Made by a program: the position numbers and the translations under genes. From positions 2,030,947-2,094,946 of the forward strand of contig ML660211.1 in NCBI GenBank assembly GCA_007570785.1: a stretch of 64,000 bases of DNA, written 5' to 3'. Of this stretch, positions 34,290 through 44,759 are shown in pieces. The notes under the pieces were generated by a model. The model searched no databases and was not told the DNA's origin. It saw nothing but the letters and a program-made list of their open reading frames with translations. The DNA is from Antilocapra americana (taxonomy: Eukaryota; Chordata; Mammalia; Artiodactyla; Antilocapridae). Position 1 is the stretch's first letter. The number at the start of each line of letters is the position of its first letter.

Positions 34290-34615
34290 TTGATCTTAAT
34301 CAGTATTATTACTGATTCTCCCTTCTCAGTAGCTTTTCTGTCATTTCCAAAGTCTTTTTTGACCAACTCTCAGTGCACTGTTTCCTTCGTAGCTCAGGCT
34401 ACAGCATGAAGTTATCTCATTTATTTACTTACTTGTTTATTATTTGTCTTCTGCACTAGAATGTTCTTTTTTTTTTACTTTTAATTTTAATTTTTTTATT
34501 AGTTTTGCCATACAATGACATGATATCATCATGGGTTTGCACTAGAATGTTCTTGAGGGCAGGTTCCTTCTGCCTGGCACAAGGCAGATGTTTAGTGAAT
34601 ATTTGTTAAAGGGAA
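34290..34615 (+). repeat. L2 LINE 3' end, interrupted by an L1 tail
   Basis: 'ccttcgtagctcaggctaca' leads to 'cttctgcactagaatgttct', which is then broken and resumes as 'gcactagaatgttcttgagg' and 'gcctggcacaaggcagatg'. The order is that of L2 3' ends. The interruption is the 69-bp L1 insertion listed separately. Confidence 0.7.
34469..34537 (-). mobile_element. Extremely truncated L1_BT insertion with 17-bp target duplication
   Basis: A poly(T) start and 'ttagttttgccatacaatga' with 'catgatatcatcatgggttt' are the last few dozen bases of a ruminant L1 in reverse. The 17-bp direct repeat TGCACTAGAATGTTCTT at 34452-34468 and 34538-34554 is perfect. Removing the insert and one copy restores an uninterrupted L2. 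Confidence 0.9.
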
Positions 34616-34717
34616 AGGACTGAGAAAAGTCCCCTGATCTGTAATTTCCCATATTCTGGATTTCATTTTTCATGTGAAATCTAGAGCCATGACAGGAAAA
34701 AGCACGTACGTGCGTGC

Positions 34718-34934
34718 TAACTGGCTTCAGTCATGTCCGACTCTTTGTGACCCTATGGACTGTAGCCCACCAGGCTCCTCTGTCCAGGGGATTCTCCAGG
34801 AAAGAATACTGAAGTGGGTTTCCATGCCCTACCCCACGGGATCTTCCTGACCCAGGGATCGAACCCTAGTCTCTTGTGTCTCCTACATTGCTGGCAGGTG
34901 GATTCTTTACAAACAGCGCCACCTAGGAAGTCCC
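34718..34934 (-). repeat. Bov-tA SINE, full length, antisense
   Basis: 'ttcagtcatgtccgactctt', 'gtgaccctatggactgtagc', 'gggatcttcctgacccaggg' and 'agcgccacctaggaagtccc' are Bov-tA in reverse, ending with the tRNA-like head at the right. Confidence 0.9.
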
Positions 34935-35599
34935 CATTTAACTTTAATTAACTCCTTATTCCAAGTACAGTTGCATTGGCAGGTTAGAGCTTCAACACAC
35001 TAATCTGTGGGGACACGATTCAGGCCATACCACCCCCATGACAGGACCTGTGTCCCTTGGTTATGGGAGGCAGCCGCCAGCCAGAGACCATGACCAGGAA
35101 GGGAGCAGAGGAATAAACACCCTCCCCTCATTCTCATCCTTCATCAGAGCTGCTCAGACTGTGTGAGAACCAGATCATAGCCTAAAAGGTGAGAGAGACA
35201 ACCGATAGAATTAATAGTAAAAAGCCTCCTGGATCTGGAGTGGTACACAAGCCCTCTGGTACTTTCCTTCCTTTGGCCCCTTAGCACCCACCCAAACTTG
35301 TCTGTGAACCAACTTTGTGTCTTCATCACAGAGGATACATGAAGTCCTACCAGCTACTGAATTGTCATGAGGTGATGTCAATTCAGTTATGCCTGGGGCT
35401 GGAACTAAAACATTAGTGATCACTCGGATTTTTCATGCAAAGTAGCAGAGGGAAAAAGGAAGAAAAATCAAATGACGCCAATAGTAACTGGACACTGCAG
35501 AGCCTCCTTCCTCTACCACACATTCATCTCTGTGTCTTCCTTTGTCTCTGCCAGACCAGTGGCTGGACAGGTCTTTCCTTTTGGCATATTTGAGCTTCA

Positions 35600-35865
35600 A
35601 CCCTGAATATTAGTTGGAAGGACTGATGCTGAAACTCCAATACTTCGGCCACCTGATGCAAAGAACTGACTCATTGGAAAACATCCTGATGCTGGAAAAG
35701 ACTGAGGGCAGGAGGAGAAGGGGATGACAAAGGATAAGATGGTTGGATGGCATCATTGACTCAATGGACATGAGTTTAAGTAAGCTCCGAGAGATGGTGA
35801 AGGACAGGAAAGCCTGGCGTGCTGCAGTCCATGAGGTTGCAGAGTCAGACACAAGTAGATAAGCA
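35600..35865 (+). mobile_element. BovB LINE 3' end, sense
   Basis: 'tgaatattagttggaaggac', 'cggccacctgatgcaaagaa', 'ggcaggaggagaaggggatg' and 'gctgcagtccatgaggttgc' mark the final 265 bp of BovB. No coding function remains. Confidence 0.85.
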
Positions 35866-35925
35866 AATGAATCCCAGAATCTTGCTTTGAGGGTCTTCTC
35901 TTGGAGTCATTATGTAATACAGGTT

Positions 35926-36302
35926 TCCCCTGCTCTCTGAAAGTAGAGTTCCTATGAAACCTTGTGTAAGTTAAAACAGCATTAAAGTGAAGAAGCAATT
36001 GTCTTAGCACACATCTTGTAATGGATGCACAGAATAAGTGGATATAGAGCACAGATGTTCACAGACTGTTCAAAGCTGTGGCTGCTTGATGCTGAGTGGG
36101 CTTCCCAGGGGAGGGCCTGGGTGGTGCTGCTCTGACTAACTGCCAAACAGGAACGGAACACTCGGTTTTCTTTTCTGCCTTTTTTTCTTAAAAGTGAAAA
36201 TTCTCTCTGGATTTGTTTTGGCTAACAAAAGCAGACACTACTGTAGGTCTTTCATGAAAGCAAAGTGGCATAAAGCAATTTTTCAAAAAGCGAGGGATAG
36301 CT
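35926..36302 (+). mobile_element. Tigger-like (pogo-type) DNA transposon remnant
   Basis: The left end TACAGGTTTCCCCTGCTCTC and the complement of the right end, TACAGCTATCCCTCGCTTTT, are imperfect inverted repeats, and both are preceded by TA, the target preferred by Tc1/mariner/pogo elements. The interior holds no transposase and is about 330 bp. I infer a non-autonomous internal-deletion derivative. The exact family is not certain. Confidence 0.5.
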
Positions 36303-36387
36303 GTATTAAAATCTGTAGCAGGAGCCATATGGAGACTCAGATTGATGCCGAATGGGGTTCTTGGCCTTCTTCAATCGATAAAAATTA

Positions 36388-36668
36388 AAAACAATTTTTT
36401 TTGTTTTTGGTTGCCCAGGATCTTCATGTCCGCCCTTGGGCTTTCCCTAGTTTTGGAGAGCGGGGCCTGCTCTCTAGCTGCTGTGCTCAGCCTCTCACTG
36501 CGGTCGCTTCTCTTGCTGCCGAGCTCGGGCCCCAGGCACACGGGCTTCAGTAGTTGTGGCGCCTGGGCTCAGTTGCTGCATGGTGTGTGGGATTTTCCTG
36601 GACCAAGGATAGAACCTGTGTCACTTGCACTGGCAGGCAGATTCTTAGCCACGGCCACCAGGGAAGTC
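36388..36668 (-). repeat. CHR-1-type SINE, antisense
   Basis: T-rich left end, then 'tgggctttccctagttttgg', 'cgggcttcagtagttgtggc', 'ttgctgcatggtgtgtggga' and 'agccacggccaccagggaag' at the right, the tRNA-like head in reverse. Possible imperfect target duplication, ATCGATAAAAA and ATCAATAGAAA. Confidence 0.85.
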
Positions 36669-37299
36669 CGATCAATAGAAACTGACTAGAGACCAGAGCA
36701 GAAATTCAGGCAAGCCTTTATTGGGGCCCCTGCCATTGTAGGGAGCAGCAAGAACAAGTAACAGGCTCCCTTGCTTGCTCTCTGAGGAGAGTGAGCTGGT
36801 TCCTCCTATGGGGTGAGGATAGGGGTGAATCCAGGGGCCATGTTGAGTGCGAGGGGCATGCACAGCACTTTGCTTTTGCTCCCAAGGTTGTTTTCCTCCA
36901 GCTCTTCAGAAGTGGCAGTTCTGGTTTTTTTGGATATTTTGTGTCTTTTGTACAGAATTTGCCCCAACTTCACAGGCACACAGTTATTTTTAGTCCCTTA
37001 TAGTTTCTTTGTATTTTATTGCTTGAGCAGGTGTTTGTCCAGGTGCAAGCGCTGCAGCAAAGGGCCCCTGATGCCAGCCTTTCTCAATACTGCTCAGGAT
37101 TCTCACTGGTCCAAACCACACAGAAGCCAGAAACCGAGAAAATGTGTTGAGGTGCTCCAGCCAGAGTGGGCTCTGGGGGCAGAGAACTAGATTGAGAAAG
37201 GTGAGAGAGGGTCTTGAAGGGCAAATAAAAGGTCTCAAGTATCATTATACTGTTGAAATACAAGTTGAACCTTTCCTGAAACAGCATCTCACCTGTGAA

Positions 37300-37490
37300 G
37301 GTTTTTTATTGCTAGAAAATAAAATCCAAAAGACTTAACATGATACCTAAATCCTCCCACAATCTCTCCTCATCTCAGCTTTCCTCTTCCACTTTTATCT
37401 CTTTTCCAAACCATGTTGCTATTTGTACCATGTACTGTGTAGTTTTGTTTTTTTGTAACTGATACCAGGAGGCAATTCTCACACCTCTGT
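37300..37490 (+). repeat. Probable L2 LINE fragment
   Basis: 'aaataaaatccaaaagactt' with 'aacatgatacctaaatcctc' and 'ccaaaccatgttgctatt' follows the L2 ORF2-end order, diverged. Confidence 0.5.
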
Positions 37491-37494
37491 TCCT

Positions 37495-37625
37495 AAAGTG
37501 AAAGTGAAAGTGAAGTCTCAAGTCCTGTCTGCCTCTGCGATCCGGTGGACTATAGCCTACCAGGCTTCTCCATCCATGGGCTTTTCCAGGCAAGAGTACT
37601 GGAGTGGGGTGCCATTGCCTTCTCC
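37495..37625 (-). repeat. Bov-tA-type SINE, antisense
   Basis: 'aaagtgaaagtgaagtctca', 'ggtggactatagcctaccag' and 'gcaagagtactggagtgggg' are a Bov-A-type SINE in reverse. The RPL17 retrocopy landed at its right end. Confidence 0.85.
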
Positions 37626-37638
37626 AGGACATCTGTTC

Positions 37639-38255
<617 letters not shown>

Positions 38256-38394
38256 AGGACATCTGTTCTTAAAACCCAGTTTAAGATTCTGTCCTTCTGA
38301 AGCTGTCAAGGGTATATTCACTGCCGTTCCTTCTCTCCTCCGTCTGTACTTCAAATGTGCTATCCTCCTTAATGGAAACCCCTACTGTATTTAT

Positions 38395-38500
38395 GGATTG
38401 TGTTAAGAGCATTGACTATATCATTTAATTTCCATAGGAATCTAAAAACAGTGCTATTCAGATTCCTTATTACAAATAAAGAATCTGCTCACCAGAGTGA
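38395..38500 (-). repeat. Probable MIR fragment, antisense
   Basis: 'atttaatttccataggaatc' and 'gattccttattacaaataaa' fit a degraded MIR in reverse. Confidence 0.4.
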
Positions 38501-38509
38501 TCTAGCTGT

Positions 38510-39545
38510 GACCACCTTGCCCACTGGGGACCTCAGCGCAGCTATAGACAAGACAGCCAGAGGTGGGGAGCCTCCTGATGGGATGCTCTGTGAGGTACAG
38601 GGCACCTCCTGGGGGGAATTGTTACCAAAATGTTTAGCTTAAAGCTAATCATGTCATCAGATCTAACAACCAGTTTGTAGGGAATACAGGGACTAGAGTA
38701 CCATGGTAAAATAGTACATGAAGAAACAGAGAAAAGCATGAGATAGGACCTCTTGTAAGACAACTGGTCTGCTTCCAGCCAACAGTCAATTTTATGGAAA
38801 AGAAAGTAAGATGCAGAACCATTCTAGGTGGAGACATAGCAGATACAGAACAGCCAGATACAGTATATCATCCACAGTGGGGTCCTTCTTTGCCTGGAGT
38901 CATAAATCATGTTAACACACAGAGTCGGGATTCAAGCTTATCTTTGTCTGAGGTGGTAGAGCAGCCGTCTGTGCCCAGCCCGGATCCTCCTGGCACCCAG
39001 CGTTCCCATCAGCATCAGAGGCTTCTGACTTTGAGCATTTGCGGCTCTCTGCTTGGGGGCCTTCTTGGAGGGCCCATGCCTGGGGCAGTTCAGAAGGGGT
39101 CGGGGAGTTAATGGCCCTGGAGTAGCCGTCAGCCAATAAAGGAGAAAATTTGGAGAATTTCACCACTCTTTTGGGTGAAAACCACCAAGGCGCGATTTTT
39201 GCTATTTCCCAGAGGTCCCTGGCAGAATGTATTTCCACCCTCAGAACTCATTTCTTCATCATTAGCACATCCTGCCTGTGCTTCCTTCCCACCCCATCTC
39301 TCTCCCGCTGCACAGGCGGTGCTCCCTGAGATCAGTCTCCAGAGAAAGCACTAACACTCAGCACCCTTCCTCCAGGCCAGCTTCTGGGGAGCCCAGCTTG
39401 TAGCAGGTGTCAGAGCTCCTGCTTGTTCCCCCAGATGACAGTGCCACCTTCATGCACCCTGCCCTGTGGTACATACAGGTGGCCACCTTCACCCACCCTG
39501 TCCTGTGGTACAGGTGGTGGGCAGCCGCACAGCATAGTTCTCAGA
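38510..39545. other. No gene recognised
   Basis: Mixed composition, short frames only. No repeat was assigned. Confidence 0.35.
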
Positions 39546-39549
39546 AAGG

Positions 39550-39690
39550 AACTGGGTTTTGCAGGCACAGAAACCCAGAGCCTACCCCTGGCTTCTCCGC
39601 TAGCTTATCACCTGACCTCAGGTCACTGAAACTCTCTGAGCCAGCACATTCTCATGTACAACATAGGTTAAAAATAAGGAAGTGCCTCTA
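39550..39690 (+). repeat. MIR SINE fragment
   Basis: 'cagaaacccagagcctaccc' and 'tcaggtcactgaaactctct' with 'gagccagcacattctcatgt' follow MIR order. Confidence 0.5.
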
Positions 39691-39699
39691 GTGGTTGGT

Positions 39700-41265
39700 T
39701 TCAACTTCTGGACTCTTGTAGGTGCAGTGGATCTTGTTCCACTTGGTGCTTTTTCTGGCGCTTGGTTTATGATGAGCACTTATGAACATTTACAAAATGA
39801 GGTAATAATTGAAGTAACTCACTATAAGATGCTAGTGATGATTGAATAAGTTCATTTTGTACTTTTGCAAAAATGGACTTAGAACAACCTCCGAGAACAT
39901 GATGCACTGGTGAGTCGAAGTGTCTCTGAGCCTATCAGGGAGAGAGGATGTGAGGATGATGTATCAGCGTGAAGGACACAGCCTCACGTCTGGCCAAAGA
40001 GCTGCCCAGTAATAAGAGTCTTTGTGGTTACATGTCTTTCCCAAGAGGTGGCGAAAACAGTTTTCTCCATCTCAGAAATTTCCCTATAGTAGTTGTGCAA
40101 AAATGAGTAAGACAAATTTTATATCCTGCAACTTCTTTTTCAAAATAGATTTGCAGTGTTCACAATATATCACATAAACCAAGCAACCTGCTGCACACTC
40201 TACTGGAAGCCCACTTACCAAATATTACCTCATTTTTCACAGCTTCCTGGTAGCAAATTTTCTTCTTTCATTTCTCTCTCTCCTTATGACATCATTGGGA
40301 TTGTTCAACCAATCTAGTTCTCTCATACCATCATTTATTAGAATTTTCCAGCCTGTGGATCTTGCTTTCTAACAGTCAACTTGATCTTTGTTTCCTTAAT
40401 CTTCTGACATAATTTATGAAGTTTGAAAAAAGTTTTTCTGTTAATGTTAGTGATTTCATCTAGTTCCTGACTTTAGTAAGCATGCTAAATATATCGACTA
40501 ATAGTTTATTCACAACTACAAATTAATTTACTCTTGATAGCAATTTAACAATATTATGTAGTGACCTTTTAGTCTATTTAGCATTTCTTGTTCTTCAACA
40601 AGTATAGATTTTTGTCACTCTTCTTAAACTGTCCCCTCTTATTACTTCTCTCCTTTCATTAGGTTAATTACCTGTATAAACGCAATGATCTCTTACTCTG
40701 TGACTTTACACCTATACAGTAAAATTCCTATACAGTAGGAATTTCTAAAGTTATGGGAATATTCTACATTTGGGCTGTTCAGTAGGGAAAAGCATCAGTC
40801 ACATATGACTGGTGAGCATTAGAAACATGGCTAATTTGACTGAGGAACTGAAAATTTCATTGGAGTTAATTAATTTAAATTTAAATAATCACATGTGACT
40901 ACCCCATTGGACAGACTAGATCTTGCTAGACTTTGTTTCAGTTTATACAACACAAATATTTTCCACCTTTGTCTTGGTTTTATTTTCTTCAGATATCTAT
41001 ATCATCTAGCCTACACAGTTGTGATAAAAAATATTAGTGGTGTCTGCAAAATAAACATATTCCAAAATTATTGATTACAACTGTGCTCTACTTGAAAAGT
41101 TAAAAGAAATGTGGTTCACGAACTTGCCTTTGACTAACACATTAGTAAGTGGTTGCACTAACATTCTAATAATTGGTTTGATCAGTCAGCAGTCTGTTAC
41201 TCTGCACAAAGTAGGGAAAGATATCATGCTACTCACAGAACATTTCAAATGAGGAAAATTGTACA
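39700..41265. other. AT-rich DNA with one old repeat, no gene recognised
   Basis: 40770-40925 ('gcattagaaacatggctaat', 'gactgaggaactgaaaattt', 'catgtgactaccccattgga') is an old DNA-transposon-like repeat of uncertain name. The rest shows no structure. Confidence 0.4.
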
Positions 41266-41276
41266 TAGAAGCCAAT

Positions 41277-41628
41277 GGCATGTTACTCAGCCTTTAAAAA
41301 GAATGAAATAATTCCATTTTCAGCAACATGGATGAACCTAGAGATTAAGTTAGACAGAGGAAGACAAATAGCATATGATATTGCTTACATGTAGAAGCTA
41401 AAAAAAAATACAAATGAACTTATTTACAAAACAGGAACAAACTCACAGATTTAGAGAATGAATTTACGGGAATCAGAGGGAAAGAGTGGAGGGGAGGGAT
41501 AGATTGGGAGCTTGGGATTGACATGTATACCGTGCTATATTTAAAATGGATAACCAACAGGGACCTACTGTATAGCACAAGGTACTCTGCTCAATATTCT
41601 GTAATAAACTATATGTGTAAAAAAAGAG
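41277..41628 (+). repeat. Artiodactyl L1 3' end, sense
   Basis: 'tactcagcctttaaaaagaa', 'cagcaacatggatgaaccta', 'agggacctactgtatagcac' and 'aaggtactctgctcaatatt' with a short A tail. AGAAGCCAA occurs just before and just after the element, a probable target duplication. About 350 bp, no intact ORF. Confidence 0.8.
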
Positions 41629-41699
41629 AAGAAGCCAACAGCTTATTCACTTTGCCTGGAGATAAATTTGTGAAATAGGTTAATTTTTTAAAAAAGGTT

Positions 41700-42035
41700 T
41701 CTTATTTTATTTTCTGCTGTCGTGGATCTTCATGGCTGATGCAGGCTTTCTCTAGTTGCAGGCAGCAAGGGTGACTCTAGTTGCAATGCTTGGGCATCTC
41801 ATTGCACTGACTTCTCCTGTTGCGGAGGGACTCAAGGCACATGGGCTTCAGTAGTTGCAGTGGACTAGTCTGCCCAGAAGTTGTGGCTCCTGGGATCTAG
41901 AGCACAGGCTCAAAGGTTGTGGCGCAGGGACTTCGTTGCTCCACAGCCTTTGGGAATCTTCCCGGAATAGGGATTGAACTGGTGTCCTTGCATTGCAAGA
42001 CAGAGTCTTAACCACTGGACCACCAGGGAAACCCG
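41700..42035 (-). repeat. CHR-1-type SINE, antisense, nearly complete
   Basis: 'catgggcttcagtagttgca', 'gaagttgtggctcctgggat', 'ttgcattgcaagacagagtc' and 'ttaaccactggaccaccagg' match the SINE in reverse. More diverged than the copy at 20.8 kb. Confidence 0.85.
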
Positions 42036-42289
42036 GTTAAATATTTCTGAGTCATCTCTTATCTGTTTTCTCCCCTCCTCTCAGAGTCTCCTTTCCCCTA
42101 AGAGGCCCAGAGTCATCCTGTTTCTGCAGCCAACCATTTGGCCATGTCCCTCTACCCCTCCTCCACTGTGAACATTACCACTGACCCCTCTGGCAACTCA
42201 TTTTCATCAAAGTACTCAGAACTGATAGGCTTCGTTGTCTCTCCCGGAAGTGTGCACAGTGGAGCCACAAGGCGCCGTGGCTGGGAGGC

Positions 42290-42510
42290 CAGGCCTGGAG
42301 CAGGGGCTCTGGGTTTGTTTGCACCCATGCTCAGCCACCTGCATCGGAGCCAGTCACTCTACTCTGTTCCCTCAGCTATAACAGGATATAAGAACAATAA
42401 CAGGCCCTTCCCATGGAGTTAACGTGAATATTAAATAAACTCCATATGCAAAGGTGTTTAGTGCTGGGTACACAGTAATTAATCAAATAAATGTTGTTAC
42501 TAATTTTTTT
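42290..42510 (+). repeat. MIR SINE
   Basis: 'ccagtcactctactctgttc' with 'cctcagctataacaggatat' and a 'ggtgtttagtgctgggtaca' tail follows the MIR sense order. Confidence 0.55.
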
Positions 42511-43003
42511 AGGGACAAATGACTCACATGCTCTCATATGAATTTCTAAGGATAAAATTGCAGCACTGGTAGACAGTTTGGGGAGAGATTCCTAATGTTT
42601 TTCACAAGGCCCTCAAAATATATATATATATTCCTTGAATGAATGAATAAAGGATGAATTACCTGCTTCCTCTGACGGATAAACGACTTTTTGTGACATG
42701 TTGCCCATTGAGTTGGTAGAGGCAGCAGTAATAAGGCAGCTTTAATTAAGTTTGACTCTACTCTCAAAAAGATTTGATACTCAAAACGAGCATAACATTG
42801 TCAATGGCAGTGTAATTTGGCAGAGTAGGACTTTAATTTTCCTCTTTACATTCTTCTTTTTTTAGTTTTTAATAAGCATGAGTTATTTGTAGAATAAGAA
42901 AAAGCAATTTTATGTAATTATATTAATCAAGTACTTTGAATTACTACCATAGTACTTATGTGGAGTCTCCTGACAAAACTGCTAACTGAAGACAATTTAT
43001 AAT

Positions 43004-43081
43004 ATTGGGTTGGCCAAAAAGTTTGAGGTTTCCCATAACATCTTTTGGAAAAACTTGAACAAACTTTTTGGCCAACCCAAT
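43004..43081. mobile_element. Ruminant mariner-derived mini-element with perfect 22-bp inverted ends
   Basis: The left terminal repeat (43004-43025, starting ATTGGGTTGGCCAAAAAG) and the right one (43060-43081, ending CTTTTTGGCCAACCCAAT) are exact reverse complements over 22 bp with a 34-bp middle. TA precedes the left end and TG follows the right, so the expected TA duplication has one substitution. It has no transposase and must have been moved in trans. The arrangement is that of known bovine mariner MITEs. Confidence 0.85.
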
Positions 43082-43149
43082 GCTTGGCAGTTTACATAGA
43101 AAGTCTTGATAGGTTTTTCAGTTTTGCTATTTTTTTATGGTCAGTAATG

Positions 43150-44745
43150 CAAGAATACACAGAAGAACTGTAATAAAAGATCTTCACAACACAGATAATC
43201 ACAGTGGTGTGATCACTCACACTCACCTAGAGCCAGACATTCTGAATGTTAAGTCAAGTGGGCCTTAGAAAGCATCACTACAAACAAAGCTAGTGGAGGT
43301 GATGGAATTCCAGTTGAGCTATTTCAAATCCTAAACGAGGATGCTGTGAAAATGCTGCACTCAATATGCCAACAAATTTGGAAAACTCAGCAATGGCAAC
43401 AGGACTGAAAAAGTTCAGTTTTCATTCCAATCCCAAAGAAAGGCAATGCCAAAGAATGCTTAAACTATCACACAATTGCACTCATCTCACATGCTAGTAA
43501 AGTGATGCTCAAAATTCTCCAAGCCAGGCTTCAGCAATTTCACCATGAAATTACAGATGTTCAGACTGGTTTTAGAAAAGGCAGAGGAACCAGAGATCAA
43601 ATTGTCAACATCCACTGGATCATTGAAAAAGCAAGAGAGTTCCAGAAAAACATCTACTTCTGCTTTATTGACTGTGCCAAATCCTTTGACTGTGTGGATC
43701 ACAATAAACTGTGGAAAATTCTGAAAGAGATGGGAATACCAGACTACCTGACCTGCCTCTTGAGAAACCTATATGTAGGTCAGGAAGCAACAGTTAGCAC
43801 TGGGCATGGAACCACAGACTGGTTCCAAATTGGAAAAGGAGTATGTCAAGGCTGTATATTGTCACCCTGCTTATTTAACTTGTATACAGAGTACATCATG
43901 AGAAACCCTGGGCTGGAAGAAGCACAAGCTGGAATCAAGATTGCTGGGAGAAATAGCAATAACTTCAGATATGCAGATGACACCATCCTTATGGCAGAAA
44001 GTGAAGAGGAACTAAAAATTCTCTTGATGAAAGTGAAAGAGGAGAGTGAAAAAGTTGGCTTAAAGCTCAATGTTCAGAAAACTAAGATCATGGCATCTGG
44101 TCCCATCACTTCATGAGAAAGAGATGGAGAAACAGTGGAAACAGTGTCAGACTTTATTTTTTTGGGCTCCAAATAAATCACTGCAGATGGGATTGCAGCC
44201 ATGAAATTAAAAGCTGCTTACTCCTTGGAAGGAAAGTTATGACTAACCTAGGTAGCATATTTAAAAGCAGAGACATTACTTTGCCAACAAAGGTCAGTCT
44301 AGTCAAGGGTATGGTTTTTCCAGTGGTCATGTATGGATGTGAGAGTTAGACGATGAAGAAAGCTGTGTGCCGAAGAATTGATGCTTTTGAACTGTGGTGT
44401 TGGAGAAGACTCTTGAGAGTCCCTTGGACTGCAAGGAGATCCATCCAGTCCATCTTAAAGGAGATTAGTCCTGGGTGTTCATTGGCAAAACTGATACTGA
44501 AGCTGAAACTCCAGTACTTTGGCCACCTGATGCAAAGAACTGACTCATTTGAAAAGACCCTGATGCTCAGAAAGATTGAAGGCAGGAGGAGAAGGAGATG
44601 ACAGAGGATGAGATGGCTGAATGGCATCACTGACTCGATGGCCATGGGTTTGGGTGGACTCCGGGAGTTGATGATGGACAGGGAGGCCTGGCGTGCTGCA
44701 ATTCATGGGGTTGTAAAGAGTCGGACATCACTGAGTGACTGAACT
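43150..44745 (+). mobile_element. BovB LINE, 5'-truncated, with reverse transcriptase region
   Basis: The longest BovB piece in the window. It covers the reverse transcriptase, the C-terminal region (44353-44601 remnant, FELWCWRRLLRVPWTARRS) and the 3' UTR ending 'tcactgagtgactgaactga', with no poly(A) tail. The ORF is broken: a TGA near 43409 where the family has Trp, a TGA soon after 44113, and a TAG at 44347. BovB is an RTE-clade LINE with an APE-type endonuclease; the endonuclease half is missing here. Confidence 0.95.
43502..44116 (+). pseudogene. BovB reverse transcriptase domain remnant (204 codons)
   Basis: The open stretch keeps the RT landmarks in order: motif A FIDCAKSFDCVDH (about residues 58-70), motif B region GVCQGCILSP, and the catalytic YADD in RYADDTILMA (about residues 157-166), with the following ESEEELK helix and KLNVQKTKIM. 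The catalytic aspartates are present, yet the frame has stops on both sides and lacks the endonuclease domain, so it cannot support retrotransposition. Confidence 0.9.
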
Positions 44746-44759
44746 GAATGTAAAAAGTA

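Noticed and set aside
36693..37100. Possible second LTR, based on a CCAATAAAGGCTTG motif on the minus strand near 36720
   Set aside because: No TATA box at a suitable distance and no defined ends, so the polyadenylation-like motif alone is insufficient.
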